This document shows positions 9,081 through 17,590 of a stretch of DNA of 49,402 bases, one piece after another (position 1 is the first letter of the stretch; each line of letters starts with the position of its first letter). The notes under the pieces were generated by a model. It was not told the DNA's origin and made no database searches. It was given only the letters and a program-made list of their open reading frames with translations. Both the position numbers and the translations under genes were made by a program. The stretch lies in the NCBI GenBank assembly GCA_031269465.1, contig JAISZB010000357.1, positions 1-49,402 on the forward strand, written 5' to 3'. Source of the stretch: Clostridiales bacterium (lineage in GTDB: Bacteria; Bacillota; Clostridia; Lachnospirales; WQUN01).

Positions 9081-9962
9081 TTATAATTGTAATGCATGTT
9101 GAACTGCGTTCAGAAAAACCCCGACTGTTTTGGATGGGTCGGGGGAGTGGAGCAAGCCGTATGGAATTGTGAAGTCCCACTCAACGGGCAGGATTTTAAT
9201 CAGCGGGTGGGCGTTTTTCCATAAGTCGAATGCGACTAAAAGGCTCTCGCCATTCTCACAGCGGTTAAAAACGTCCAGCTTGAAAAAGTCAAAATCTTCG
9301 ACTGTAAGTTTCTGCTCCTCAACAAAGTCGCGCAGTCTGTCGGTATAGGCATTCCAGTTCCTGCGAATTAGCAATATTTTTTCGCCGCGCAGATCATCAA
9401 GGGTCAATTTGCCTTTTTCCGCAAACCTGTGATGGATGCTAAGGGCAAGGCGAATCGGTTCATCACGCAGTTTAAGAGCGGCGCAACCCCAGTCGACACG
9501 GTGAATTTCATCGAACAGCCCTGCTACGACATCAATGTCGCGTCCGAGGTTTTTCAAAATCTCTCTGGCTGTTTCAGGCGTGTTGTCGAACTGAACGAGC
9601 CGGAATTTGATGTCAGGACAGAGCTTGTGGATTTTAAGGTCGTGTAAAAACTCGCTAGGAGTCATAGGTGAAGTGCCGATTCTGATTACTGCATCTGTCT
9701 GGTTTGCAGCGTCTTTTGCCCGCTGAACGGAATCCTTGCAGTAGCTGATTATATACTTCGCGTCGTCATATAGAGATTTCCCCGATTCGGTCAGTGTAAG
9801 TCCGCGATGAGTGCGCACGAATAAGTGCAACCCTAAATTCGCTTCAAGGCTGTTGATTTGCTTTATGATCGCCGTCGGAGTGATATAGCTTTCTTCGGCG
9901 GCCTTTGAAAAGCTGCCTGCGTCCGCTACTCGGATAAATGTTTCTAGTTGGGGGTTGTACAT
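9081..9962 (-). CDS. LysR-family transcriptional regulator
   Basis: A 293-residue LysR-type regulator. Residues 1-60 are the winged helix-turn-helix (LETFIRVADAGSFSKAAEESYITPTAIIKQINSLE...), followed by a periplasmic-binding-like effector domain from about residue 90. Start ATG 9962 is chosen for the AGGAGATG site and because the family begins here; the in-frame extension to 10031 has no homology. It is transcribed in the same direction as the redox genes downstream, with a repeat fragment between, and may regulate them; the inducer is unknown. Confidence 0.9.
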   Translation of the reverse strand: MYNPQLETFIRVADAGSFSKAAEESYITPTAIIKQINSLEANLGLHLFVRTHRGLTLTESGKSLYDDAKYIISYCKDSVQRAKDAANQTDAVIRIGTSPMTPSEFLHDLKIHKLCPDIKFRLVQFDNTPETAREILKNLGRDIDVVAGLFDEIHRVDWGCAALKLRDEPIRLALSIHHRFAEKGKLTLDDLRGEKILLIRRNWNAYTDRLRDFVEEQKLTVEDFDFFKLDVFNRCENGESLLVAFDLWKNAHPLIKILPVEWDFTIPYGLLHSPDPSKTVGVFLNAVQHALQL

Positions 9963-10200
9963 ATTTTCATCTCCTGACTCGTTCTCGTTTTCAGCGCAAG
10001 CTCTTTTTTGCAGGATTACTTGTTTTGCCATTCTGCTTCGCCTTTTTGGCCAAGCTTATCCGCATTCAAACATAGTGCGCACTTTGCGCCGTTTCGCTTG
10101 AGCGTTTCGTGTCTTGAACTTTTACATTCAAAGGACAGTGCTGGCATTAGTTGCAATCAGAGCATTTTTCTTTATCTTGCTTATACGGATTAGAATTGGA

Positions 10201-10290
10201 AAGTCACGTTTTTGAGGTCGGATTATACAATGCTTCAATGAATGGATAATCAGACCTCAAAATCGTGACCTTTGGTTGCAAATCAGCATA
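10201..10290. repeat. MITE-like repeat, divergent copy 3
   Basis: A shorter variant: GGTCGGATTATACAATG pairs with GGATAATCAGACC, and the right end reads TTGCAAATCAGCATA. The central GTGCGAAATGCC palindrome is absent. Confidence 0.55.
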
Positions 10291-10965
10291 GCGAAAAGCG
10301 ATCCGAGCGCTCTCGCTACTTCGGATGAAATGCTCATAATCTGTTAACAGCTCAAAGTCTGGAATTGTTAATTACTATATTGCATTTATAATATCGAAAT
10401 TATAATCAAGGCGCAACCCTTTGAAGGCTGATGAGATTGTCGGACAATATCGAATAAGCTGGATTTGCTGATCCCTTGCAGTCGCCTGTTGAATTTGGAT
10501 GGTTGCATCATCTCAAATATTATAAAGATTGTTTGCTATTTATTTTTTTTAACATTAAGTTCTCAGGATCTCGGCATGAATATATTTTAGCTAAAATCGT
10601 CGGAATACCCCATTTTTCACTCGATATTTACAAGCTTTCAAAATGAAAGGACTGCGAATGACATCGAATTGCACCTGGCGGCCTTGCCTCAGCCATTTCC
10701 TGAAATCCGCTCGGACAGAACGAAGAGTCGATAGCGGAGTATGCTGGGAACCTGATGAACGCAGGTAGGGTGTGAGCAGATGACGCTCAAGGAGCACATG
10801 GATCCGTTTACAGGCGGCGACGCATTCAAGCCGCTTAAACGGCCATCAGGGAAGAGCTGGAGCCACACAGCCTGGAGATGCGCCCAGCTATAGCAAATGC
10901 GCAAAATCGCCGCACCCGACGTGCGCAGGTACTCTTGAGGCTTTAGAGTACCTGCGACGACCTTT
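10291..10965. other. Gene-free interval with a hairpin
   Basis: No credible gene. A clean 11-bp inverted repeat, GCAGGTACTCT (10925-10935) and AGAGTACCTGC (10945-10955), lies between this stretch and the 3' end of ytaF. It is followed on the plus strand by CGACGACCTTTTTAG and may act as a terminator. The rest (10600-10920) is GC-rich with no recognised motif. Confidence 0.35.
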
Positions 10966-11586
10966 TTAGAAGAAGTTTCTAATCGCTATCATAATAAGGA
11001 GCGCTCCGCTTATCAAGGCGCCGAACTGGCCAAGTTCGAATGAGCCTATGTGTACATTTGCGAATTTCTTCCCGGCCTTGACCCCCGCCCATAGAGTTAT
11101 GAAGCTTCCAGTAGACGCGGCTATGGAGATGGCAAGGGGAGAAAAACCGATAAGACCTGCACTCAAGCCGTTTGTCAAGGCGTTAGCGGACAGCGCCGCT
11201 CCGAGAACCAGGGCCTCTATCGTGCTTATATGCTTGGATTTGTCCATATCAGCCAATTCAGGATTCTGAAGAATGGATGATATGCCTAGCGACCGCTCTT
11301 TTTTTAAGGTGAGGGCAGACTTGCCCGGCGCAGCCATGATGATAATTCGAAGCCCAATTGCCGCAAGCAGCAAAGCGCTTGCAATTAAAGGGAAGACGCC
11401 TGGGAGGATCCCGGAAATCCATCTCCCGGAGACTATCCCGAAATAGCTGAAAACGAGGCATACGCCTGAAATGAGGAGATTGGACGAAAAGCTTACGCGA
11501 ATGGATCTGATGCCGTAGGAAATCCCGACGCCCAGATTGTCGAGGCTTGATGAAGCCGCTAAGCCGAGGATGATCAGCCATGCCAT
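10966..11586 (-). CDS. ytaF: YtaF-type sporulation membrane protein (MntP-like)
   Basis: A 206-residue integral membrane protein with about six hydrophobic segments and two internally similar halves: LGLAASSSLDNLGVGISYGIR in the first and LGAALSANALTNGLSAGLIG in the second. This matches YtaF, a sporulation-associated relative of the MntP manganese exporters. Start ATG 11586 has a GAAGGTG site; a GTG three codons earlier overlaps that site. The substrate is not established; the MntP relation suggests a divalent cation. It stands alone and minus-strand. Confidence 0.85.
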   Translation of the reverse strand: MAWLIILGLAASSSLDNLGVGISYGIRSIRVSFSSNLLISGVCLVFSYFGIVSGRWISGILPGVFPLIASALLLAAIGLRIIIMAAPGKSALTLKKERSLGISSILQNPELADMDKSKHISTIEALVLGAALSANALTNGLSAGLIGFSPLAISIAASTGSFITLWAGVKAGKKFANVHIGSFELGQFGALISGALLIMIAIRNFF

Positions 11587-12014
11587 AAATTTCACCTTCT
11601 ATGCTCTTTGATTAGATTCAAATGCTTGGATATGCCCAGATGCATTGCTTTTCAAAATGAACTTGCCTATAAAGCCTTCAACCAAATTCCCAGACAAGCG
11701 CATATAGTAAATAAACCGGATCAACGCCTAAAAATACAATGCATATCTGCAGATGCCCACTGCAAGGCCATTGTTGAACTTAAACGCAGCAGTATTCTGG
11801 CGGATTGCGGTACAGCATGTAATTGCATTATATGGCAGATCATGTTTATAAGTGACAGCCTGGCATTTTGAAAAGCCATGAGTTGCTTTGGATGCTTCAA
11901 TAGAGCTGGGGTTGCGTCCCTCATTAGAGCTTCACATGAGTAAAACGTCTTTTTTAGGGTCGTCTTCTTAAAAAATGCAGGCTCAGATTGGGTTCGACCT
12001 GAAAGAGGGGATCT
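11587..12014. other. Gene-free interval
   Basis: Short frames on both strands have no ribosome sites and no recognised motifs. Nothing else was seen before repeat copy 4. Confidence 0.4.
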
Positions 12015-12110
12015 ATGCTGATTTGCATATGAAACTGCCTATTTTAGGCTTGATTATACAGTTAGCGGATAATCAAGATTTTGGTTGCATTTGTCTGTGA
12101 ATCAGCATAT
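12015..12110. repeat. MITE-like repeat, short copy 4
   Basis: Left end ATGCTGATTTGCATATGAAA, inner GGCTTGATTATACAG pairing with GGATAATCAAG, right end GTGAATCAGCATA. It lacks the central GTGCGAAATGCC palindrome. Confidence 0.6.
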
Positions 12111-12162
12111 CCAAGAGAGAAAATTACAGATAATGAAGAAGAAATGAATAGGGAAACTTGAC

Positions 12163-12300
12163 TGATACAGCGAATTTCATCAAATGTTCCTTTTTTGGAG
12201 CTTGACTGTCCATTGAGCAGTGCGAAATTCCTATATCGGCATTAAGCACTCGCTGTATAATCAAGCTCTAAAAAGGTAATTTGCTATGAAAATCAGTATA
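12163..12300. repeat. MITE-like repeat, copy 5
   Basis: Full-length copy: GATACAGCGAATTTCAT at the left, GGAGCTTGACTGTCCATTG, centre TGCGAAATTCCTATATCGGC, TATAATCAAGCTC and right end ATGAAAATCAGTATA. Confidence 0.8.
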
Positions 12301-12418
12301 AATAGAAACAGCGCCTTGAACAGTCCAAAAAACGAACTGTTCTGAGCGCCATTAAGGGTCTGTCGATTATGAGATGAGGCTTGCCTTATAAAGCGAAAAA
12401 TAAAATAATGGAAAAATG

Positions 12419-12542
12419 CTATACCGATTTTCATACAAAGTTCCTTTTTCAGAGCTTGACTGTCCATTGAGCAGTGCGAAATTCCGATATAGGCATTTCG
12501 CGTTCGCTGGACAGTCAAGCTCTAAAAAAGGAGACATCATAT
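12419..12542. repeat. MITE-like repeat, copy 6, left part (split by intron)
   Basis: It begins TATACCGATTTTCAT, carries the full hairpin and reaches the AAAAAAGG right arm, but its terminal ATGAAAATCAGTATA is missing here. That terminus is found at 25246-25261, after the group II intron and the mobile element. The repeat was therefore interrupted near its right end. Confidence 0.75.
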
Positions 12543-13483
12543 GATAGCGCCTGTTCGGTTTCTGATGTAAAGCTGGAGGGAATCCAGCATGGTAAGGAAT
12601 AGCCAACCGCCATGTAGGATGGGGAGCAAGCGAGCCGTGTGATAGAGCCTCGTTATTCTCAACAAGCAAGAGCCGATGCTTTTCATATGGCAGCAGGCAA
12701 CACAAGCACATCGCAAAGGCGAGATGTGTAAGGTCTTGCCGGGGGCTGAGAGCAGGGCGAGCTTGACACAGTTACATCAGGGATGCCAGGGAGGGTCTGT
12801 GTGTTCCCAGGAAAGAGTGGGTAGGGCGTAGCAGGGATAAAATCCGAGGAAGCTCGAAGGCATACAGGCAGTCTTAGCGGCTCATAGTACCAAGGAAGCG
12901 TATCAATAAATACGTGGAGGGAAGGGACTGCCGCATTAATCGAACTGAACATGGAAACATTACCGTTGCACTAGAGGCAACGCACTGGAGGCGAAAGAGA
13001 GTAATGCTAACGGGAATGGACAGGATATCGCAACTCGTAGATGAATATCCAGACAGGAAGCTGCAAACCTTAATGCACTTGATCAACAAAACAACATTGC
13101 AAGAAGTACACAAGAGGCAGGAAAACAGGGAAGGCAAGCGGAGTCGACAAGGTAACGAAAACAATTTACGAAAAGGAAATGGAGGAAAACATAGACGACC
13201 TGCTTGCGCGGATGAAAACCTACAGTTACAGGCCACAACCGGTAAGGAGAGCCTGTATCGAAAAAGAGGGCGAGAACGAAGACCGCCCGCTGGGGATGCC
13301 AGCATGCGAAGATAGGCTGGCGCAAGGCGTAATCGCCGAGATGCCAAGCGCAATCTGCGAACCTAAGTTTTATGATTTCTCATTCGTGTTTAGAGAGGGG
13401 ATGGATTGCCACATGGCGATAAAACACCTTGATAAAATCCTGATGGGAAGGACGGGCTGGATAGTAGACGCAGACATCAAAAG
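12543..13483 (+). ncRNA. Group II intron, 5' portion (ribozyme domains I-IV start)
   Basis: The stretch from about 12543 (GATAGCGCCTGTTCGG) to 13000 has the conserved look of a bacterial group II intron 5' end (GTAAAGCTGGAGGGAATCC, GGTAAGGAATAGCCAACCGC, AAGGTCTTGCCGGGGGCTGA). It is followed by the intron-encoded reverse transcriptase start. The 3' portion of the same intron lies at 24420-25245, the two being separated by the inserted element. Exact ends are uncertain by a few bases. Insertion next to a hairpin repeat fits the habit of class C introns. Confidence 0.75.
13004..13483 (+). pseudogene. ltrA: Group II intron reverse transcriptase, N-terminal piece
   Basis: From ATG 13004 the frame gives MDRISQLVDEYPDRKLQTLM; a frameshift near 13130 moves it to SGVDKVTKTIYEKEMEENI and then the RT fingers (MKTYSYRPQPVRR, IYEP-like ICEPKFYDFSF, MAIKHLDKILMGRTGWIVDADIK). 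It stops dead at the DADIK motif, one residue before the conserved GFFDN, where the mobile element begins. The rest of the protein resumes at 24420. The host gene is thus both frameshifted and interrupted. Confidence 0.85.
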
Positions 13484-13485
13484 AT
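13478..13485. other. attL-like junction of the mobile element
   Basis: CAAAAGAT at the left edge matches CAAAGGAT at 24413-24420 on the right. Joining at the shared GA (13483-13484 with 24418-24419) restores the intron reverse transcriptase frame as DIK-R-FFDN. Tn4451-type TnpX recombinases are known to act at a GA dinucleotide. Confidence 0.65.
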
Positions 13486-13562
13486 GCGTTTTGTCAAGGT
13501 AACAATTCGTAGAAAGTTTATTTTCACCAGTTTATTTTCAGAAAAAAATTCAAAATAACACA

Positions 13563-13604
13563 TTGACTTTTTTCGATTTGATGGTTATAATATGATGTAT
13601 CGAA
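13563..13604 (+). promoter_or_regulatory. Promoter and candidate ArsR operator
   Basis: TTGACT (13563-13568), 17-bp spacer, TATAAT (13586-13591): a near-consensus sigma-A promoter for the arsR-hgcAB operon. The inverted repeat TTCGAT (13572-13577) and ATCGAA (13599-13604) encloses the -10 box and the expected start point, a suitable place for an ArsR dimer to block transcription. The promoter is read directly; the operator is inferred. Confidence 0.7.
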
Positions 13605-13627
13605 TATTTTAGATATGAGGTGAGCCT

Positions 13628-13948
13628 GTGAGTGATATTCATATTAACAACGCAAAAGTATTCAAAGCCTTTTGTGACGAAACGCGGCTAATGGCGTTGG
13701 AATTATTACAGAACGGTGAAAAGTGCGCCTGTGTGCTTTTGGAAAAGGTCAACGTCGGGCAATCGACTCTTTCTCACCATATGAAAATCCTTGTGGATAG
13801 CGGCGTGGTGAACGCGAGGAAAGAGGGAAAATGGACGTACTACTCCATTAGCGCGGCGGGGAGCGAAAACGCCGCTCGGCTATTGCGGCAAATAACGACC
13901 ATCGAGGCGGACGCAGAAAACAATGATAATTTGGGGTGCTGTGAATGA
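13628..13948 (+). CDS. arsR: ArsR-family metalloregulator
   Basis: A 106-residue winged-helix repressor: dimer/DNA-binding region with VGQSTLSHHMKILVDSGVVNARKEGKWTYYS-type text in the middle, and a Cys-x-Cys pair (EKCACVLLEK) at the usual As(III)/Sb(III) sensing position of alpha-3 (the classical motif is ELCVCDL). Two more cysteines end the chain (GCCE). The start is GTG 13628 with an AGGTGAG site. Its stop overlaps the hgcA start (ATGA), so regulator and methylation genes are translationally coupled. It should repress its own operon and release DNA on binding trivalent arsenic, possibly another thiophilic metal; the ligand is inference. ArsR-like control of hgcAB has been reported in Pseudodesulfovibrio mercurii ND132. 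Confidence 0.9.
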   Translation: MSDIHINNAKVFKAFCDETRLMALELLQNGEKCACVLLEKVNVGQSTLSHHMKILVDSGVVNARKEGKWTYYSISAAGSENAARLLRQITTIEADAENNDNLGCCE

Positions 13949-14997
13949 GTAAAGATTGCTGTTGCTCCGGCGAGTTGGATTGCAGTGCGGAAAGAGGGGA
14001 ATTTAGGGAAACTAATATTCCTGTCGTTTCTACAACGCTTTCCGCAAGAGATATTTTCGGGGTGTTGAAAGTGCGTTTCGGTATTGGGCGAATGGACTAT
14101 AAAATTGAGCCGGGCTTGTACGCCGTGGGCAATCCTGATGACAATTCTCCCGTGCTTGTAAGCGCGAATTACAAGTTGACATTTGACGCTCTGCGAAAAG
14201 AACTTTCCAGCTTGGATTGTTGGCTTTTGATACTTGACACCAAAGGAGTAAACGTGTGGTGCGCGGCAGGGAAAGGCACATTCGGCACGGAGGAATTGAT
14301 AAACCGCATTGAAAAAACAGGACTTTCCGAAATCGTAACAAACCGAAAACTGATATTGCCACAGCTTGGCGCGTCCGGTGTAAATTTCAACGAAGTGGCT
14401 CGGCGGTCTGGTTTTTCCGTTATGTTCGGCACAGTTCGCGCAAGCGACATCAAGCAATTTATCGCGGACGGATTCAAGGCAACGCCGGAAATGCGGACGG
14501 TAAAATTTACAACGCGGGATAGGTTCGTATTAACGCCTGTTGAACTGGTATCTGCCGCAAAAAATTCCCTGTTTGTTTTAGGTGTGTTGTTTCTTGTAAA
14601 CCTTTTCGCCGCAAGACAATTCGGGGTGTACGACTTTATCGCTTATGCGGGAGTGGTCTTGACCGGAACGGTTCTCACGCCGTTGCTCCTGCCTGTTATC
14701 CCCGGCAAGGCGTTTTCTTGGAAAGGTTGGCTGTTAGGTTTGCTTTGGTCGATATTCGCTTTGTGGCGTTTCGGGTGGTTCGCACAGGGATTTGGGATTT
14801 TGGCGGCGGGCTATCTCCTGTTGCTGCCGTCCGTATCGGCATATCTCGCTATGAATTTTACAGGTTCATCAACCTATACTTCGCCGTCCGGCGTATTGAA
14901 AGAAATGCGGATTGCTCTGCCGCTAATCATCGGTTCTGCGGGTGTCGGCGCGATACTCGTACTCATTCAAACTTTAATTATCGGAGGGGCAATATGA
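13945..14997 (+). CDS. hgcA: HgcA-like corrinoid protein (mercury methylation)
   Basis: A 350-residue protein with the two-part HgcA architecture. The soluble N-terminal half is a corrinoid-binding domain like the CO dehydrogenase/acetyl-CoA synthase corrinoid protein, with the diagnostic cap-helix motif NVWCAAGK at residues 103-110. Cys106 is the predicted cobalt ligand. Conserved text follows: GTFGTEEL, RKLILPQLGASGV, FGTVRASDI. The C-terminal half (about residues 195-350) has five hydrophobic segments, placing it in the cytoplasmic membrane. HgcA with HgcB methylates Hg(II) using a corrinoid-bound methyl group. The N-terminus carries an extra Cys cluster (DCCCSGELDC). It overlaps arsR by ATGA and hgcB by ATGA. 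The sequence supports true HgcA rather than a generic CFeSP homologue; activity is untested. Confidence 0.93.
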   Translation: MSKDCCCSGELDCSAERGEFRETNIPVVSTTLSARDIFGVLKVRFGIGRMDYKIEPGLYAVGNPDDNSPVLVSANYKLTFDALRKELSSLDCWLLILDTKGVNVWCAAGKGTFGTEELINRIEKTGLSEIVTNRKLILPQLGASGVNFNEVARRSGFSVMFGTVRASDIKQFIADGFKATPEMRTVKFTTRDRFVLTPVELVSAAKNSLFVLGVLFLVNLFAARQFGVYDFIAYAGVVLTGTVLTPLLLPVIPGKAFSWKGWLLGLLWSIFALWRFGWFAQGFGILAAGYLLLLPSVSAYLAMNFTGSSTYTSPSGVLKEMRIALPLIIGSAGVGAILVLIQTLIIGGAI

Positions 14998-15284
14998 AAC
15001 CGAATTACTTAAAAAATGTGGCAACGCTTACACTCGATACCGAAAAATGTGTCGGTTGCGGCAAGTGCGGGGAAGTCTGTCCACACGGAGTTTTTGATTT
15101 TGTGAACGATAAAGCGCTAATCACTCAAAGAGATTTGTGTATGGAGTGCGGTGCGTGCGCCTTAAACTGCCCTGTAAACGCGCTTGAAGTTAACGCCGGG
15201 GTAGGTTGCGCGTCGGCTATCATTAAGGGGTGGTTCACCGGTGGAGCGCCTACTTGCGACTGCTCCGGCAGCGAATGTTGTTAG
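14994..15284 (+). CDS. hgcB: HgcB-like ferredoxin (mercury methylation)
   Basis: A 96-residue ferredoxin. Two 4Fe-4S motifs are complete: Cys19/22/25/29 (CVGCGKCGEVCP) and Cys49/52/55/59 (CMECGACALNCP). The HgcB-specific features follow: a conserved lone Cys72 in VNAGVGCASAI and a C-terminal Cys-Cys pair (95-96), here in the richer tail CDCSGSECC. HgcB is thought to reduce the HgcA corrinoid to Co(I), and its tail cysteines to deliver Hg(II). Start ATG 14994 is preceded by GGAGGGG and overlaps the hgcA stop. The gene is intact and in the canonical hgcA-hgcB order. Confidence 0.93.
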   Translation: MKPNYLKNVATLTLDTEKCVGCGKCGEVCPHGVFDFVNDKALITQRDLCMECGACALNCPVNALEVNAGVGCASAIIKGWFTGGAPTCDCSGSECC

Positions 15285-15297
15285 GTAGGTGTAATGA

Positions 15298-16302
15298 ATG
15301 AAAAAGGATAACATTGAAAGCGAACCCAAAATCGGAATTGTTTCAAAGTTTCAGCCGCTGTTTATTCTGCTTGCGGCTTCTGTCGGCGTTTTGCTTGGGC
15401 TAAACAGCTTGATAGCGGCAAATTCCGCACAATGGATTGAAGTGTTCCTGATGATTATGCTTTTTTTTGTTTTTATGAGCGTGGATATGCGGGAAATCAA
15501 GCGGTCATTCAGCAATGTAAAGTTTTCCGCCGCCGCACTTATTATCAATTTCATATGGACACCTGTATTTGCGTATCTGCTTGGCAGATTGTTTCTCGCA
15601 GGAAGTACCGACTTGCAAATCGGATTTTTAATGCTGATGGTCACGCCTTGCACAGACTGGTACTTGATTTTTACAGGCTTGGCCAAGGGCAATGTTCCTT
15701 TAGGCTCGTCAATCCTTCCGCTGAACCTGATATTGCAGGTTTTGCTGTTGCCGCTCTATCTGCTGATATTTACGGGCAATACCGTGTCCTTCGCTCCGTT
15801 GCAAATGATACATAGCATTGTCTTGGTCTTGGTTGTTCCGCTGTTGGTGGCAAATGCGGTTAAATTCACTGTTTCCAAAGTCAAAAGTGCGGATTTTCGC
15901 GCCAACTTTGAATCGACACTTGATAAGCACGGCGATAATATCCAGCTGTTTTTGCTCTGTCTTGCCATAATCGCTATGTTTGCGTCGCAGGGGGAATCGC
16001 TGTTGGAAAATCCAATGCTGTTTGTGCGTCTGTTCCCGCCGCTAATCGTCTTTTTTGCGATTGCATTTATCCTCGCGCTGGTTGTGGGGAAACGACTTGG
16101 ATTGCCCTTTAAGGATAGAATATCTCTGCTATTCACAACATCAGCGCGCAATTCGCCCATTTCGCTCACTATTGCCGTTCTCGCTTTCCCGGAACGTTCA
16201 TTGATTTTGTTGGCGTTGGTAATCGGGCCGCTGATTGAATTGCCTGTGCTTGCGATAGACGCAAGCATATTAAAGAAAATCACGCCCAAAGAACAGCGAT
16301 GA
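15298..16302 (+). CDS. acr3: ACR3/BASS-type arsenite efflux protein, first copy
   Basis: A 334-residue membrane protein with about ten transmembrane segments, of the bile acid:sodium symporter superfamily that includes ACR3 arsenite permeases. The conserved Cys sits in the broken-helix motif MVTPCTDWYLIFTGLAKGN, as in the arsenic resistance subgroup. RBS TAGGTAGGTG precedes ATG 15298, 13 bases after hgcB. It probably exports As(III) or Sb(III) at the expense of the proton gradient. It differs clearly from the second copy, so the two are paralogous subfamilies rather than a recent duplication. A role in exporting another thiophilic metal or methylated product cannot be excluded. Confidence 0.85.
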   Translation: MKKDNIESEPKIGIVSKFQPLFILLAASVGVLLGLNSLIAANSAQWIEVFLMIMLFFVFMSVDMREIKRSFSNVKFSAAALIINFIWTPVFAYLLGRLFLAGSTDLQIGFLMLMVTPCTDWYLIFTGLAKGNVPLGSSILPLNLILQVLLLPLYLLIFTGNTVSFAPLQMIHSIVLVLVVPLLVANAVKFTVSKVKSADFRANFESTLDKHGDNIQLFLLCLAIIAMFASQGESLLENPMLFVRLFPPLIVFFAIAFILALVVGKRLGLPFKDRISLLFTTSARNSPISLTIAVLAFPERSLILLALVIGPLIELPVLAIDASILKKITPKEQR

Positions 16303-16345
16303 GATAAGAATATGCGAATCAGACTATGAAAATGAGGTGCAGTAG

Positions 16346-17392
16346 ATGAAAAAGAACGAAAACGCGGGGATAGGTTTCTTTGAACGCTATCTCACAATAT
16401 GGGTAATCCTCTGTATGGCGGCAGGTTTGTTGATTGGAAAATTCCTGCCGTCTGTTCCGGCGTTTCTCGGTCGGTTTGAGTACGCGAATGTTTCCGTGCC
16501 GATTGCGGTTCTGATATGGGTAATGATTTACCCGATGATGTTGAAAGTTGACTTTCGGAGCATACGCGATGTGGGGAAAAATCCAAAGGGGCTTTTCGTC
16601 ACTTGGATAACGAACTGGCTGATAAAGCCGTTTACAATGTTCGGTATCGCAAGCCTGTTTTTCTTTGTGATTTTCAAGGCATTTATTCCCGCGGAGTTGG
16701 CGAAAGACTATCTCGCCGGGGCAGCCTTGCTCGGAGCCGCGCCCTGCACGGCTATGGTCTTTGTGTGGAGCCATCTAACAAAGGGCAATCCCGCGTATAC
16801 GGTTGTTCAAGTAGCGACGAACGACTTGATAATATTGATTGCGTTTACGCCGATTGTAGCGTTCTTGCTTGGCGTGGGCGGCGTTTCCATTCCGTGGAAC
16901 ACGCTGATTTTGTCGGTGGTTCTGTTCGTGGTTATCCCGCTCGTAGGCGGCGCTCTCACTCGGAGAATAATAACGAAGCACAAAGGCGTTGACTATTTCC
17001 AAAACAGCTTTATCCCCAAATTCGGGAACATAACCGTGGCGGGTCTGCTCTTGACGCTTGTGATTATCTTCTCATTTCAAGGCAACGTCATTTTGGAGAA
17101 TCCGCTGCATATCGTCTTGATTGCCGTGCCGCTTGTGATACAGACGTTTTTGATTTTCTTTATCGCGTATTTTGCAAGTCGGATTTTGAAACTGCCGCAC
17201 GATATAGCCGCTCCCGCCGGAATGATTGGTGCGTCAAACTTCTTTGAGTTAGCTGTCGCTGTTGCTATCGCGTTGTTCGGAGCGCAAAGCCCTGTGGCGC
17301 TCACAACGATAGTCGGCGTGTTGGTGGAAGTGCCTGTTATGCTTACGCTCGTAAAAATCGCCAACAAAACGAAAGGGTGGTTTGACCAATGA
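16346..17392 (+). CDS. acr3: ACR3 arsenite efflux permease, second copy
   Basis: A 348-residue classical ACR3 permease: ten predicted transmembrane segments, LKVDFRSIRDVGKNPKG near the first cytosolic loop, the metal-translocating Cys motif ALLGAAPCTAMVFVWSHLTK and the second family signature GASNFFELAVAVAIALFG near the end. It moves As(III) and Sb(III) out across the cytoplasmic membrane. Start ATG 16346 has a GAGGTG site, 44 bases after the first permease. Its stop overlaps the next gene (ATGA). No arsenate reductase or ArsA ATPase gene is linked, so the operon deals with arsenite directly. Confidence 0.92.
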   Translation: MKKNENAGIGFFERYLTIWVILCMAAGLLIGKFLPSVPAFLGRFEYANVSVPIAVLIWVMIYPMMLKVDFRSIRDVGKNPKGLFVTWITNWLIKPFTMFGIASLFFFVIFKAFIPAELAKDYLAGAALLGAAPCTAMVFVWSHLTKGNPAYTVVQVATNDLIILIAFTPIVAFLLGVGGVSIPWNTLILSVVLFVVIPLVGGALTRRIITKHKGVDYFQNSFIPKFGNITVAGLLLTLVIIFSFQGNVILENPLHIVLIAVPLVIQTFLIFFIAYFASRILKLPHDIAAPAGMIGASNFFELAVAVAIALFGAQSPVALTTIVGVLVEVPVMLTLVKIANKTKGWFDQ

Positions 17393-17577
17393 AATGTCCG
17401 AATGTAAAAGAGTGTGCCTGTCCGAAAAAAGAATGTCCAAACAACGAGAAGTGTTGCGCCTGCGTAATAAAGCACAGAGAATCAGACAGCGTACCGTTCT
17501 GCCTGTTTTTAGACAACGACGGTGACAAGAGCCTGAAAAATCTCTATGCGAAACTGAAAAAACGGTTTGAGGAATAA
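17389..17577 (+). CDS. Small Cys-rich protein, DUF6485-like
   Basis: A 62-residue protein whose first 30 residues hold eight cysteines (KCPNVKECACPKKEC then NNEKCCACVIKH), with another Cys in VPFCLFLDN. The layout resembles the DUF6485 family, whose function is unknown. The cysteine spacing suggests metal binding. Translational coupling to acr3 (ATGA) and its place at the end of the arsR-hgcAB-acr3 operon hint at thiophilic-metal handling; that is inference. Confidence 0.7.
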   Translation: MKCPNVKECACPKKECPNNEKCCACVIKHRESDSVPFCLFLDNDGDKSLKNLYAKLKKRFEE

Positions 17578-17590
17578 CCTGCCATACACA

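Noticed and set aside
13179..13502. Separate small protein starting MEENIDDLLARMK
   Set aside because: It is the frameshifted continuation of the intron reverse transcriptase, cut by the element.
13628..13948. ArsR as a MerR- or CadC-type mercury/cadmium sensor
   Set aside because: The fold is ArsR and the Cys-x-Cys pair lies at the arsenic-site position; CadC's N-terminal Cys site is missing.
14718..14993. N-terminal extension of HgcB
   Set aside because: The in-frame extension lies inside hgcA; the GGAGGGG site and ATGA overlap fix the start at 14994.
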